In this document: one piece after another, positions 12,846 to 24,528 of the stretch
How the letters are laid out: each line of letters starts with the position of its first letter
Numbering within the stretch: position 1 is the first letter of the stretch
Assembly: GCA_025738555.1 (NCBI GenBank)
Contig: JAOVFP010000016.1
Coordinates: 1,860,001 to 1,924,000 of the forward strand
Direction of reading: 5' to 3'
DNA: 64,000 nucleotides
Source: Cyathus striatus
Taxonomy: Eukaryota > Basidiomycota > Agaricomycetes > Agaricales > Nidulariaceae
The notes under the pieces: generated by a model
What the model was told of the DNA's origin: nothing
The model's input: the letters and a program-made list of their open reading frames with translations, nothing else
Databases searched by the model: none
Made by a program: the position numbers and the translations under genes

Positions 12846-13270
12846 ACCAAATGGATACCGGTCTATACCAGTGGATAGAAAAACATGCGCGACGGCAACC
12901 ATATTAGATGAAACCGGTTCAGACTGACCTCGATGCTGAGTACTCTGCTCTTAAACAGCCTGGGTGCGACAAAATAGATTAAAATCTATCTGAAACTCGA
13001 GTTAAGTCTGGTCGCGTGGCGGTTGGCCGGCATGGTAATTAGCGGGCACAACCTACCGCCTTCTACCGCCTAACAAAAATGACCGGTACCAGAAATACCG
13101 CAGTGTTCAACATATTTTTAACGTTTTAACTGCCAGATGGATACAGAAAAAACACGCACGAGTAGTCAGATGAACCATGAAGCTGGTATCTCAACTCGAC
13201 GCCCAGTATTATGCTTTTCAGCCGCAGTTGTGCCGCAGATTAAAATCAGTCTGAAACACCAGTTTTGTGG
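12846..13270. repeat. Diverged tandem duplication, unit about 260-290 bases
   Basis: Two stretches resemble each other in the same orientation. Copy A, about 12846-13005, carries AAATGGATACC, GATGAAACC, CGATGCTGAGTA and AGATTAAAATCTATCTGAAA. Copy B, about 13133-13265, carries AGATGGATAC, GATGAACC, CGACGCCCAGTA and AGATTAAAATCAGTCTGAAA. A much weaker third match may lie at 12690-12720. No coding frame is shared. Confidence 0.5.
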
Positions 13271-15411
13271 TACATATACCTAGCACGGACATGAAAGACT
13301 ACTATCGCTCACAGTCCAGTTTTATAACGGAGATAGCACATTAACTGCGTTTCTATCGTTCTGTCTGAGTCGTTCGCTGTCGTTCGTCGTCAGGTAGATT
13401 AATTTAAACAAGATGTTTACCTCCTCAACCACCGACACTGACGTCGTACGCTGGTGTCCAGGCTATACACAGCACAAGTACAAGTCATGGGAAGTTGAGA
13501 TGCTTCGCGCGTTCCCGTGGCCCGCGCATTGCGATTGAATTTGATAAAGATGAGTAACCTTTTGACGTCCATCGGTCAGTCGTATTTATAGAATTGTATA
13601 TGTGGGGAGTAGAACGGAGCAAGATGAGAACAGCTGGGTTCTTAGTAAGGGTTCTGGACTGTGGATAAGCTTACTTGCGATGATCTTACGGAACCGTAAC
13701 GCTCAATTCGAAGTTACTTACACTGCACAGTAGTGTTAGTTTCATCTGGCGAAAGCTAGTACAGAAACATTTACTTACAATAAGTAATCATCTTTCTTTC
13801 AATGTAGTACACTCCGCAAGGAAACACCCACGTCAGTGGTACACATTGAATTCGTGGGCATCCTCCCAACACCACATCTTCACTAATTACACGAAGACTC
13901 AGAAGCGTGAGTACAGGCTCGTCAAAAACATCTTCCTCGATTCGGGATTCCGTAACATCAGTAGCGCCAATCGCACTTACTAGAACGTGGACTTGAAGAT
14001 TTCGGTCGTGTTGTAAGTTGTCTGCGGCCGGTTACGATGCGGGGAAGCAAAACGAGCTGTCCTTGTCTTGTCAGAAAGCTAAGAGCCTTAGTTGTCTGTT
14101 CAAGTGAGTTTATAGGACTGGCGCTACGGCTCACGCGGAGCTCCAGAGTTTGTCTTGTCTTGCTCGTTCTATTTCTGCTTATGACTTCAGTAATCTATAT
14201 CAGCTGTGGAGCATGGAGAAGTGCGGCGGGAGTCGAGAACATTGGTTCCGTTCTTCCCCTTCTCCTCTTCCGAGATCGGGAGGGGAAGGAGAAGTTCCTG
14301 AGTGTCACCGGGAGGTCATATGCAATGAGAGGGACAGGTTGGAATGCAGAATTCAGAGAACTGAGAACAGGACTCGGAAATTTGCGTGAGGTAGAAGAGG
14401 TAGAGATGGAGAGCTGTTCTAAAATGGTATATCGACGATCATCATGTTCCTTGGGACATAGCTATGGTCATAGACTCGAAGGATCCATGAGAAGAGGTGC
14501 CCTCGTGGAAAGTTGCGTGTCTCGTAAATAGTTGAATATCCGATTAACCTTGTAGATGGTCCAGAAAGAAGGCGAGTCATATGAGCATGGTGTGGGGATC
14601 AATATGTGGCTATCGCCAAAATCTCAGAAATTAGGACTTCGAAGTTCGAGTTCTCGAGATGGCGTTGATCACTGGACCTCCCATCGCTTGGCTTTCTGTG
14701 TTTGCCGTTTCCCCGCACAGGTGATAGCCTGATACACGTGGATGTGTAGAACTCTTTCGCTGTTCTAGCCTGTTTTAGTGTTCTCGACTCTTTGTCTGTA
14801 AGGCAGAATAGTTTCCTGGACGAGGACGATAACAGAGTGCACTGTGCAGAGTAAACAGGTATTAGAGTTGGAAGTAAGGGTGTTGTACCCGGGTAGACAT
14901 CAAGTCGACATTATTCCGGACGTCTAGAAGACAAGAATCTAAATATGAACTGGATGAACAGCTGGATGTTTGATGACGGTAGGTCCGCGCAGACCTTTCA
15001 TTCGAGCATAACTCGTTGGAGAGTATTAATACGCATGTAAATTTGGATTGGAGTAAAAAGATGGCGCTAAGAATGAGAAAAAAACCGAAAACTGGAAACA
15101 GGGAAACAAGGTCTATATATACCGCGACATTGGCAACCCCGGCCCTTCCTTGATCCCCCCATTCCTTCCAGTTCCCACCACCTCGCTCTCTCCCTCTCTT
15201 TCCTCCTCGCCGTCCAGAGCAACCTCGAGCTTCTTACTACCCACCCCATACCCTTCAAAGTTCTGACTGCGCTTGTGGGTTTAGGGGCTACTCCAAGTAT
15301 ACCGATATAGAACTGGGAAAGTTTCAGTTCAGGGCCAAGCGCCAGGAAAAGGTTTCCCAAACCCAGCAGATCACCTCCAAAACCGGGATATAATTCACTC
15401 CAGACTCAACC
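13271..15411. other. Intergenic, no gene supported
   Basis: Contains a 164-codon ORF at 14037-14531 that has no recognisable domain, no splice context and an odd composition, so I do not call it. The 15170-15400 stretch is pyrimidine-rich and is the likely promoter and leader of the ubiquitin-fold gene that follows. Confidence 0.4.
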
Positions 15412-16832
15412 ATGGCCACGCCTCCGGTCGAAGACCCCCACCTTGCAGACCTTGACTCTGATACTTCGCTTCCCCCACCACCACCTCACAATCTGCACTC
15501 CAGCTACAGCATGCCGTCGTTCAGCGGCAACCCTATTCACAGGCCTTATCTTTCTCTTAATCCTATCGCTGCAAGTGCGAGGACGTCGTTTACCCGTGTG
15601 GATGTTGGTGATTATGACGAGGATGGACAGCACCGGGATGGGGAGGAGAGGAATTGTCACAGCCTCATGACAATCAGGAGAACTCAGCGTCACCTACGGC
15701 CGACGTGCACGAGAAGGAAAAAGAGCACGACCATGACAATAAGGAAAAGAAAAAGGAAGAGGACAGCACGGCCTCAACTCCCCCTGTTGAGTCTCAATCG
15801 CAGCGTGTCGAGACGCCAGCTCCTCCTGCACCGACGGTGCCTCAAGTGCATCTGACGTTCTTGTTAATTTCAAGTCGGAGGAGGAGCATGGCGTTTGAGC
15901 CCGAGACAACTGTTGGGAGGGTGAAGGAGTTGATGTGGAATACGTGGCCGGATGGTGAGTTGCGTTGCATTCAGTGCTGGGCTGTTCGTGGGCTAGTCGC
16001 AAGCTAGTCGTTGATGATCATCGACGAATGTCATCTTCTTGTTCTACCATTGTTTTTCCCGCTAGGTTCATCTGAACTTATCCTCTTACGTCTCTAGACT
16101 GGCAAGACGAGCGCCCCCCAGCACCAGCATACCTGCGCGTTCTTTATCTAGGCAAGATGCTACAGGACGATGATACATTGACTAGTGGGTTCTCTTCCCT
16201 TCCTACCCCTTTCCTTCCTCTTCTTCGTACCAATTCGCTTCGCACCCATTGGTCGTCATACCTACCCTCGGGCAGCGGGGATGACAGCTTCTTCCTCCCA
16301 TGCACAACCGCCTTATCACCTTCCTTCATATCTTCCTTCATTTCCCTATTTGCCTCTTCGCCCCATTTCCTTTCCGCTCTGATCCCCAATCTCCCATCTT
16401 TTCACAATCACCCTAATCAGAACTAAGCTAACCTCGCTTGCAGAGCTCAAGCTTCCAGTGCACACACCTACACCTGATGGCCCAGCTCCGATCCCTACTA
16501 TCGTGCATATCTCGATACGGCCTTCGCCTCCTCCTGGGGAGAGCGATACCATGAAGAAGCCTAGGGTTAGAGTGAGATGGAGCAGTGAGTCTTTATTCCT
16601 TTTTCCTTTTTTTTTTTGTATATTTTCCGTTTTCACATTCTTCACCCTCCTTCCTGTTCGATATTCCTTCCTTTCACACCCCCTCCTTCTGCTTCTCCCT
16701 TTCAATTCCCGCATTTTTTTCGCTTTTGGAACTTGCACTGACGCATATATGCTTGTAGATGCGACGGACCCTGCTGTGACAACGGGTGAGGATGCGAATG
16801 CGGGAGGGTGTTGTGGGTGTGTGATTTGTTGA
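15412..16832 (+). CDS. UBL3/MUB-type membrane-anchored ubiquitin-fold protein
   Basis: Model join(15412..15603,15663..15954,16098..16184,16444..16584,16759..16832), 261 residues. The first intron is the least certain because its donor is GTTGGT; the other four exons join cleanly. Residues 1-125 are disordered, first Pro/Ser-rich and then Lys/Glu/His-rich. From about residue 126 a ubiquitin-like domain runs VHLTFLLISSRRRSMAF, TVGRVKELMWNTWPDDW, LRVLYLGKMLQDDDTL, KLKLPVHTP, IVHISIRP, matching the order and spacing of UBL3 proteins. The C-terminus GGCCGCVIC provides a CaaX-like box (CVIC) plus extra Cys for lipid attachment, as expected of membrane-anchored ubiquitin-fold proteins, which in other eukaryotes bind E2 enzymes or sort cargo to small vesicles. 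The animal and plant proteins are around 115-120 residues, so the long N-terminal extension is unusual. Confidence 0.82.
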
Positions 16833-17111
16833 TTTGTCCCTGGGATTTGTAGAGGGGAGTTACACGGTGTGGCTGGTTCGTGCGGTATGTTGTTTTGTTT
16901 TAGTGGCTTAAACCTGTAGCTGACTGTCGATAGATATGTGTATTGCAGAACCTCAAGCTACCTTTTATCATTTAAGGGCATCGATCCCTAGTAATCCTTG
17001 GTGTGTCGTTCAACAGGAAGAAATTGAGTCTTGCTGTCATCAATATACGGTTATACCAACTGTACTGGAACTACTCTGCATATATAATTCCCGTGTGTCG
17101 AGCAAGAAAGG

Positions 17112-17358
17112 ATTGCAGTTCCCCTCCCATTCGTAAAACCACCTCTTATTCCCAAGCGGCTCCCGAGCAACATCTGCACACTGGGTCCTCGATTTTCTCT
17201 GTACATCGTGATTCCCATCTGTCCTCAACGTCGAAGAAGGACTGAAGTTCCCAATCTCGTCTCCATTCGTAAAAATATCCCGTCCCACTTCTCATTCCCG
17301 GTGGCTTCTTATGCAAGAACTTTGTTCGTTATCCAACATGATTCCCATCCATTTTCGT
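17112..17358. repeat. Degenerate tandem repeat, unit about 130 bases
   Basis: The segments at about 17112-17230 and 17241-17358 share CAGTTCCC/GAAGTTCCC, CCATTCGTAAAA, CTTATTCCC/CTCATTCCC and TGATTCCCATC in the same order, with about 130 bases between equivalent points. A third, weaker unit may follow to about 17470. No ORF is maintained. Confidence 0.4.
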
Positions 17359-17360
17359 AC

Positions 17361-18427
17361 ATTACCACCTCGAGCTAAGGATTGCCGTCTTCGCTGCTTC
17401 TCGGCTATTCTCGAAGATTCACCTCTGGCTACGTCATAATCCCCTTATCCATTCCCAGCACCGTTTCCCTCCCATCACGAGCGGAGAAGTTACGGCTATA
17501 TCGTCAATACCTCCCGTCAGCTCTTGTCCCAACCCGGTCAGCTGCCATGGCCTACAAGCTCAATGCATTACCTTCAAGTAACCTTGATTCCCAAACCTGG
17601 GTAACCGGTATTCCGTAATACTAAGTTACCCATTGGATGAAACATTCGCGTTCTGGGGCCGCTTTGCTTCCTACCTGCTCTCACTCCACCGTGCGGTTTG
17701 AAGGCGGTTGGTGGGGTTTTGGTTCCGATGTTGTGGATGCGGGGCTTGCTGCGGGTGAAGGATGCTGCTTTGGGTTAGTGCGCTGAGGGCTGCAATGGTA
17801 CAATGTCGGCGGTAATTATGCTACTCGAGGGCGTCCAGCTGAAGGCGACTGCTGCCAGCTGGGCGCCCTGAGCCGCGTGCGAGCGAGGTGCTCGTACTGT
17901 CTGTCCGTGACGGGAGTGACTTTCCCAGACACGTCATATTATTCATACCTGCCCCTAAACTTACATCTTTCTTCCGCTCGGGCTTTACTTTCATCTTTGA
18001 TATACCCCTGGCTATTAGTATCAGCCTATCATTCACATTCCTATCTAACATACTTTTAGTGCCGACGTTACGAATCATTTCTACTCTTTTCTTTTCCATG
18101 ACGACACTTCATATGTTTTCCATGCAGTTATCTTTTGTTTCGGTTGGTTCCTTAGAATATACTCAGCTATAGGCTTTTAAATTTCATTGTTGCTTTTGTT
18201 TCATTGGTTTTTCCCTTGGTACCTGGCTAGTAATGATCATCATCTTGCGATTTCCCTCATGATCCACCGATTGTATCCACCACCTTAGCACTGGCTGCCA
18301 CTGCCCAAGTACGGCTATTGGTTGTAGAATGATGCACGAGTAGCGCTATCCGACCAGTGGTATGTATACATCAATATGCTAAACAGTTTACATCTTTTAT
18401 ACACTAACGTCGTACATATTGTATACA
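17361..18427. other. Intergenic, no gene seen
   Basis: Lies between a plus-strand and a minus-strand gene that converge on it, so it should hold both 3' ends. Small pyrimidine-rich ORFs at 17382-17618 and 17888-18172 lack coding character. Confidence 0.4.
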
Positions 18428-20380
18428 CTATAAAGCAGTGCCGTATGAATTCGAAGCTTCCGCGCGAGTCGAAAACGGATCGCTACTGATACTGAGAACG
18501 CTGTTAAAGCTGTTACTCCTCGACGCATAAGGCCTATCGGGTAACCCAGGCCTATATCCCGGTACTGTATTTAGCACCGTCGGCTTTCGTCTAACAGGCT
18601 GCGGGACCTGTGATGAATTCTGTGCATGTGGTAGCGTCCGACGCTTGTCTCCAGGGCGAGCACCTTCCGCAGGTGTCGGCTGGGTAGTTTCTTCTACATA
18701 TCCAGGGGGTAGTTCGACTACCCGCTCCCCTTCATCAATAAACACTTCGATAGGAGCAGTCCCATTGTCCCGATGAACAACGTACACTGCGCCTTGTCTG
18801 GGACGCGTATCAGACGGACTATCGGGTTGGCCTACGTCCGCGCGGCTGGAGGGGTTTCGGGATAAAAGACCTGATTCTGAGTTTTGGCTCATTTGCATTG
18901 ATGTGTCGGTTTCCGTAGGGTTGTAGGCGCGAGGTAGGGTCGCATTAGCCTTTTCCTGACGTCGCCGACGTAACTTGAGGAGTAACCATGCACTCAAGAC
19001 GCCGACTACTAACCCAGAAAGTAGGGCTGCGACTGCCATTAGTGCAGCTGTGGTATGTCGAATCCCTTTCGCCCTGGGCAAACTGTAAGATCATACCATT
19101 GTTAGAGAAGTAATTGAAAACACACCGTTGATCTTTAGGAGCGGTAAGACATGATGTTGTCTGCCCTGGACCACCGCTGTGCAGCGGCCCGGCTGACCAT
19201 GCGCTTCCGCCCGAATCGAACATGCTAATAAAGAATGGCGATGCCCAGGACAGGCTGACTGTCCAGTTTAAGGGATTCATACCGGTTGAAGTGAGGTTAA
19301 ACGGTGGATGGAGGGCAGGAGCAACCTATAGACCACCCACAGTGAATACTTAATTAATTATAACGAGAGGAAGTCATCATACCGTCATAGTATACGGAGG
19401 AACGCCATTTGTTGGGGTTACAGAAATGTCTGTGCACTAACTTGCAATATGAGGAAAGTAGACACTCCAAGCTCTCTCACGATACACACCTGATCAATGA
19501 ATCCAAATCTCGAAAATGGACCATTTTCAACTTTAGCTTTGACATCTAACTGTAGAGGAGTTGGGATGGCCGAACAATTTGGAGTCGTACTTGGCTGAAC
19601 CACTGTGTATGTTGCCTGGCACCCTCCTGTATTCCCGTTTATATCGAACTAACCAGTTAAGTATATTCGCAGTCTGATGTATCGTAAGTCGCCCACCATA
19701 CAAATTTGAAACTAGGTAAGCCTGTGAATACAATCACTAAAAGAGCTCAAGGACCATACTTACCAATGTTCCTGGGATGAAAGGAACCTGCCAGTCCTAA
19801 AGATGTAACATGTTAAGTCCCAGTGCACGGCCTTAACTTAATTGATGATACTCACGAACTCCAACTGATCACCCGCGGGTATGATAAACGGCACGGTCGA
19901 ATTCCTGATGATCAAATCAATTGCGGTCGTTAGAAACAGCCGACATTCTATACCCAGTGATTTCGACCTACGAGCTGTAAACCTGAAGGAAATACGGGGC
20001 TACTGGGTTAGGACTTGAGAGAGCAATCAGTTCGTATACAATTAGGAATAGTGCTGCTAAGGAACTTGCCCAGTTGTCGAGTCTCGTCCCCAGGTGATAT
20101 GTAGAGTTTCGCATTGCTCTGTTGAATACTCTGGTAAGGCTTTATCATATCGAATAATGTATGTACAGACCACTGATTGGAATGGGAACTGGCTGTTCAG
20201 GGTTATTCCAATCAAACATGAAGGACTGTTTGATACTTGAGAAATTGAAAGGACGCGTCGGTAGTAAAAGAGACCCACAAGTGGTAAAGGCTGGACTACC
20301 GTTGCTCCGACGGTTGAAAAGAACGAGCCTAACAAAAGGTAAAAGAAGGCTGAATGCCAGCTTCGGATAAATAGCGCCAT
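18428..20380 (-). CDS. Single-pass membrane protein with repeated extracellular domains
   Basis: Multi-exon minus-strand gene. Clear exons are 18428..19082, 19126..19325, 19383..19436 and 19490 to about 19650; short upstream exons encode PFIPGTL, FIIPAGDQLEF and PNPVAPYFLQVYSS, and the exon from 20380 encodes QCETLHITWGRDSTTGQ. The start MALFIRSWHSAFFYLLLGSFF looks like a signal peptide, but an alternative leader ATG at 20590 exists. Two related modules are seen: QCETLHITW...PYFLQV...FDINGNTGGCQATYTV, then CTDISVTPTNGVPPYTMT...LNWTVSLSWASPFFIS...GPLHSGG. A transmembrane helix (AALMAVAALLSGLVVGVLSAWLL) is followed by RRRR-type stop-transfer residues and a ~170-residue Ser/Pro-rich cytoplasmic tail. 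The architecture is common in agaric cell-surface proteins; function unknown. Confidence 0.75.
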
Positions 20381-20590
20381 AGCGCACGACCCTCTGGGGG
20401 ATAATCAGGACCAGCTGAGCGAAGTAATGATAAATTAGAAGAGAGTCGCTGTGAGGAGAAACCGAGAGAAACATGGTCAGTGTTGTTATGAGTACTTTAT
20501 GTACCCCACAAAGATTCATTGGGCGATGGTAACCCCGGGCTTGACAGCTCTTAATAGCGGGATAATCAGCCCAATCACGAATACAGTCAT

Positions 20591-22257
20591 ATCCGGCTCC
20601 TTTCCTTCAGGTTTGAGAGACCTGTGGTGACATGATTTCCAGAATCAAGTGATATACGTCTCCTGGACAACTCTATTTATGCCAACCAGTCGGAAGGGAT
20701 CTTCAAAGGGCAAGACTGCCAAGATGTGTTGATGTTGTGCGAGCAATGTGTCATTCCTCCGACTCATTCAAGAAGTCGCTTTGATGTGTGTGAAGTGGAT
20801 ATGATATATAAATCCGTAGTAAACTGTTGGTAAAATAGTTGATTCAAGTCTCGGAGATCAGGATGTTGGATCAAGACATGACGTTAAATCATTTTGGAAT
20901 GTTTGTGCGGTGTTAAAATTTTGCCAGCTCCGTCGCGACTTGCAGCGTGTAGCCCAAGTGTAGCCATGCTGAGGCTTGCTCAGGCCGTGTTGATAATCCT
21001 GCATGCATTACGAAGGCTTTGTTAAGACTTAAACAATGTGTAAGCTCGTAAAAAATTCTAGAGGGTAAATGCAAACTCGAAGGGTTTTGTACTGGGAATC
21101 TATGTTTTCAAATCTCTTGTTTTTCATTCGTGGGACTCGGGTGCCAGAGGGGACTCCGGAATCAAGCTGGAATTAAGACTATCAAGTCACTTGCGACCAA
21201 CTTTTGACCAACTTACGATGAATCTAATCTGCGACGCTCAAGTTAAGATCAGTCATCGCCCATTGAGCGGTCGCTTTGCGATTGTTTAAGCAGAAAAAGA
21301 GGCATCACAAACAAGGAGAAAAGGTGGAAGTTGTGTGCTAGCGTAAGGCGCAGTGCCAAAGCTTCGTGATAGTTCAAAGTATACATGTTTATCCATTTGT
21401 CCATAGTAAAGGATTTGATATAAGTATATCATCAACTCGCCCCAGTGGCACAACATGGGACGCGTTGACGCGGCCTGCTGGCTTCAAACTATGTACAATG
21501 ACATGGGAAACCAGTGTCTACAGTAGTAACCAGCCGTTGGAAACCGAGTATGATTTAGCAGATAACGGTAGTAGCTGCGATCGCATAGATAAAGAGTGGC
21601 AGGCACTTTATTTGAGGAAAAAGACTACTAGAGATGTACTTGGTTCGGGTGGCGTCACAGCATCATTGACTGTATCAAGACTGTAGTCACAACGATGAAG
21701 ATAGAGGCGCAGTGCAAATGTACTTTGACCTTGCAGCATGATTGATTCCTGCAGACGCGTTGGAGGGAGTATTTGAATCAACTTTAAATAGTAGCAAGTG
21801 CGAACAATTAATGACAACTTAAGTGCTTGATCTTAAGTTGTATTGAATGATCGTGTAGAAGGGATCCACCAGAGTTTGGCTAGCTTTGAGAGTTGGATTG
21901 CAGTTGAACACGAGTTGAACGTCATTCCATAATATTGAATCAGACAGTTACGAACAAATTAAGCCACACAAAGGACAGGCAATCGTCCGATTTCAATTTT
22001 GCATGAGTCAGAAGTGGAAAGTACTTAACGGTCGGTACGGTCAGTTGAAGAGAAATTGACATTATATATTAACACTTACTATGAGATACAGGCTACGGAG
22101 TCATATGAATAATGATATCCAAACCAAACGAAAGAATAATTCGAGTAACGACAGAGGGAGCTCTTTCAGAGAAGGCTTTAGATACAAATAATAACACCCG
22201 TCAGGCATAGGAAGCATTCCGCTCGGAATTTTAATAGCAACGAAGTAAGTCGCAACA
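20591..22257. other. Intergenic, no gene seen
   Basis: About 1.7 kb without a supported gene. The ORF at 21366-21686 has no family or splice context. I see no repeat structure. Confidence 0.4.
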
Positions 22258-23509
22258 TCACTTCGACTTGCATTTCCCAATAAACACGCAGTCCCTCCAG
22301 GCGGTATACATAAGAACAACGAAGTTTTGGCCTTCAGGGCTACCACTAGTGAAAGGTGTCCTATCCTGCCACCCCAAAGGGTTGACAGCTGGGGTAGCGA
22401 TTCCAGAATCGGTAATGTGAGGATTCCCGGAAGCGTCTACTCCTCCTAACACAGTTCGAATTGCATCTGCCCAAGCGATATATTCCTTTCCAAATACTTG
22501 AGGCTGGAGCACCGCCATACGGTAAACAACACTGGCCAGAAGCGAACACCCAGAAATCTCTCCAAAACCGAGATTGGCTGGGTCGATGATATCGAGATAG
22601 TTCCTTAACAACCCACCATCTAAAGATGCATTCCTAGCGGCGTCGACTATCTCTTTAATCCATTGTGTAAGGTCGTTCACGGCATCGTGGTACCAGGGGA
22701 GGAATTGTACGAAAGGTGCCTTCATCACCGTAGCTAACACACGCGTCATGCCGGCTGCAGCCCATCCGTTTCCAGTTGACCACAAGCCTGCATCCTGGCT
22801 TTGGGGACCAATGATATGCATCCATGCTCCGGGGAGAGATGTTTGGTTCTGCATGATCTGGCGGTACAGCCCACACTGTCGAACAACCTCTTTCAGCAAT
22901 GTCGCATTGGCTTTATCAACAGCGTAGTACGCGAGGAACGGTGGTGCCATGTATACGAAATCTGACCTGGATGCATTACGTTAGTAATTAATACAAGTTG
23001 TTTCAGAAATTTTCTACGCACCACAGCTCTGGTATCGAGACACGATGAGATATAGCTCCATTCCAAAAGCGGGGGACGACGTTCAAAAGAGCGTATGCAG
23101 TTGCGTCCGCTGCATTTGAATATGCACTATCATTCTTCCCAAGGAGGATAGCACTGATACCCAAGCTGGCAGGATCCCCTGCAGCGCCATCACCGTCGAC
23201 AAGAGAATTGATACCCGACCCAAACTGGATTTTGCTAGCAGCATAGGCCAACGACTTCACGTCATCCTTTGGTAAGGTCGGCACAGGGAATGATAAAAGA
23301 CCAAAGACAGAGAATTCTGGGTTGTACAGCTCCATAAGAGCCTCTGAAGCAGTACCATACTCCCATGAGTGGGAAGGTAGAGACTCAGCGAGAGAGGCAA
23401 CCTTTTGGATGTCGAAACCGGGAGAGAAAGGGAAGGCGGTAAAGTTTGAAAGAGTGGAAGTTAATGCGCCAATGACTGGCAGCACCTTATGACGAGAGAT
23501 GTGAACCAT
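22258..23509 (-). CDS. GH105-like six-hairpin glycoside hydrolase, copy 2
   Basis: Model complement(join(22258..22966,23022..23509)), 398 residues. The 55-base intron sits at exactly the same Trp codon and phase as in copies 1 and 3. The predicted catalytic Asp is D165 in LWSDFVYMAPPFLAYYA. GLWSTGNGWAAAGM, GLLRNYLD and FTSGSPEGQNFVVLMY are all present, so nothing suggests inactivation. It is closest to copy 1: both start MV.I.R, and both carry EYIAWAD.IR.VLGG and DASGNPHITDSGI. The start lies just after a splice-acceptor-like CTCTTTACAG, so a small upstream exon carrying a secretion signal is possible. Expected role: hydrolysis of unsaturated uronic-acid-ended oligosaccharides outside the cell; the substrate is not predictable from sequence. 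Confidence 0.87.
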
Positions 23510-24528
23510 ACTGTAAAGAGCGGAGTTTATCAGACTAGAAATTCAATGGCATTCCTATGGCGAGCTTTTAAGGCATGTGGAAGCGAGTAGCCAGTTTGAA
23601 AGTCTGATGAGATTACTCAGAGATTACTTACAGGCACAAGCTGGGCCCAAGTCCGACTTCTAGCAAGAGATGTCGGGCACATGGCATTTCATTTTAGTAA
23701 AAAATGCCAAATAAGTCCTCTTCTTCGTCATACCGCCCAGCCCGAAACGCAGCTAAATATACTTACTTATATAGGTGGGGTTCTCGCTGATTACAATTGG
23801 ACAAAGTTTTTTTTGCTAGATTGAACCTTAGCAAGCGGAGGGTTCTAGTGGACTGTTTTATGTTGGTTTGATCTTTGCCGACAGAATCTGACATGTCAAA
23901 CAAAAAACAATGTGGATGATTGATAAAAGTGATCTTACCCTGTAAGAAACCCTGGATCTCTGCCTGAAAGTTTCCAGAAATGCGGTTGCACAGTAACTTG
24001 ACGGTTACACAGCCGAAGTTCACCATCTTTCTTCGTCAGCACAGGTAGGTAGTACTGACCAACCGGCCGCCTAAATCGACCGACGACGAGAGATACGCAC
24101 AAAACGAAGCATTTGCCATGATTAATTGCGGTGGTTGATTAATGATTACTTGATCATTGCCAAAATTGGGTCAAAACGACGTGCACGAAGAGGGTTTACG
24201 CGCGTGTGGTTGATGGTGGCTTGATGATCAACAGTGAGAGAAGCTTGAAGCACATGATGTTTTGTTGACACACTTGATAAAAATATGCGCATACATGAAC
24301 ACATCATCGATTCATTTAAGTGCATCATGTTCAACTCCTAGCAAACTCCCAGCTTCAAATTCTCCACTAATTTTATAGTGAATATCCTATTCTCAACGAT
24401 AATCTATTGTGTTACAAGCTTCAAAAGTATCATATACATATACTCCGAATCGATGAAATTCAAAACACACGATCCAAAACTAGGCTGTCATCAAACTCTG
24501 AGCCCTGAGGTTCTCTCAGGCTAGTAGC
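23510..24528. other. Spacer between hydrolase copies 2 and 3
   Basis: Holds the promoter of copy 2 and the 3' end of copy 3. An 87-codon minus-strand ORF at 23763-24026 has no recognisable content. Confidence 0.4.

Noticed and set aside
14037..14531. 164-codon plus-strand ORF
   Set aside because: No domain, no splice context, no promoter or leader pattern, and the translation looks like arbitrary sequence.
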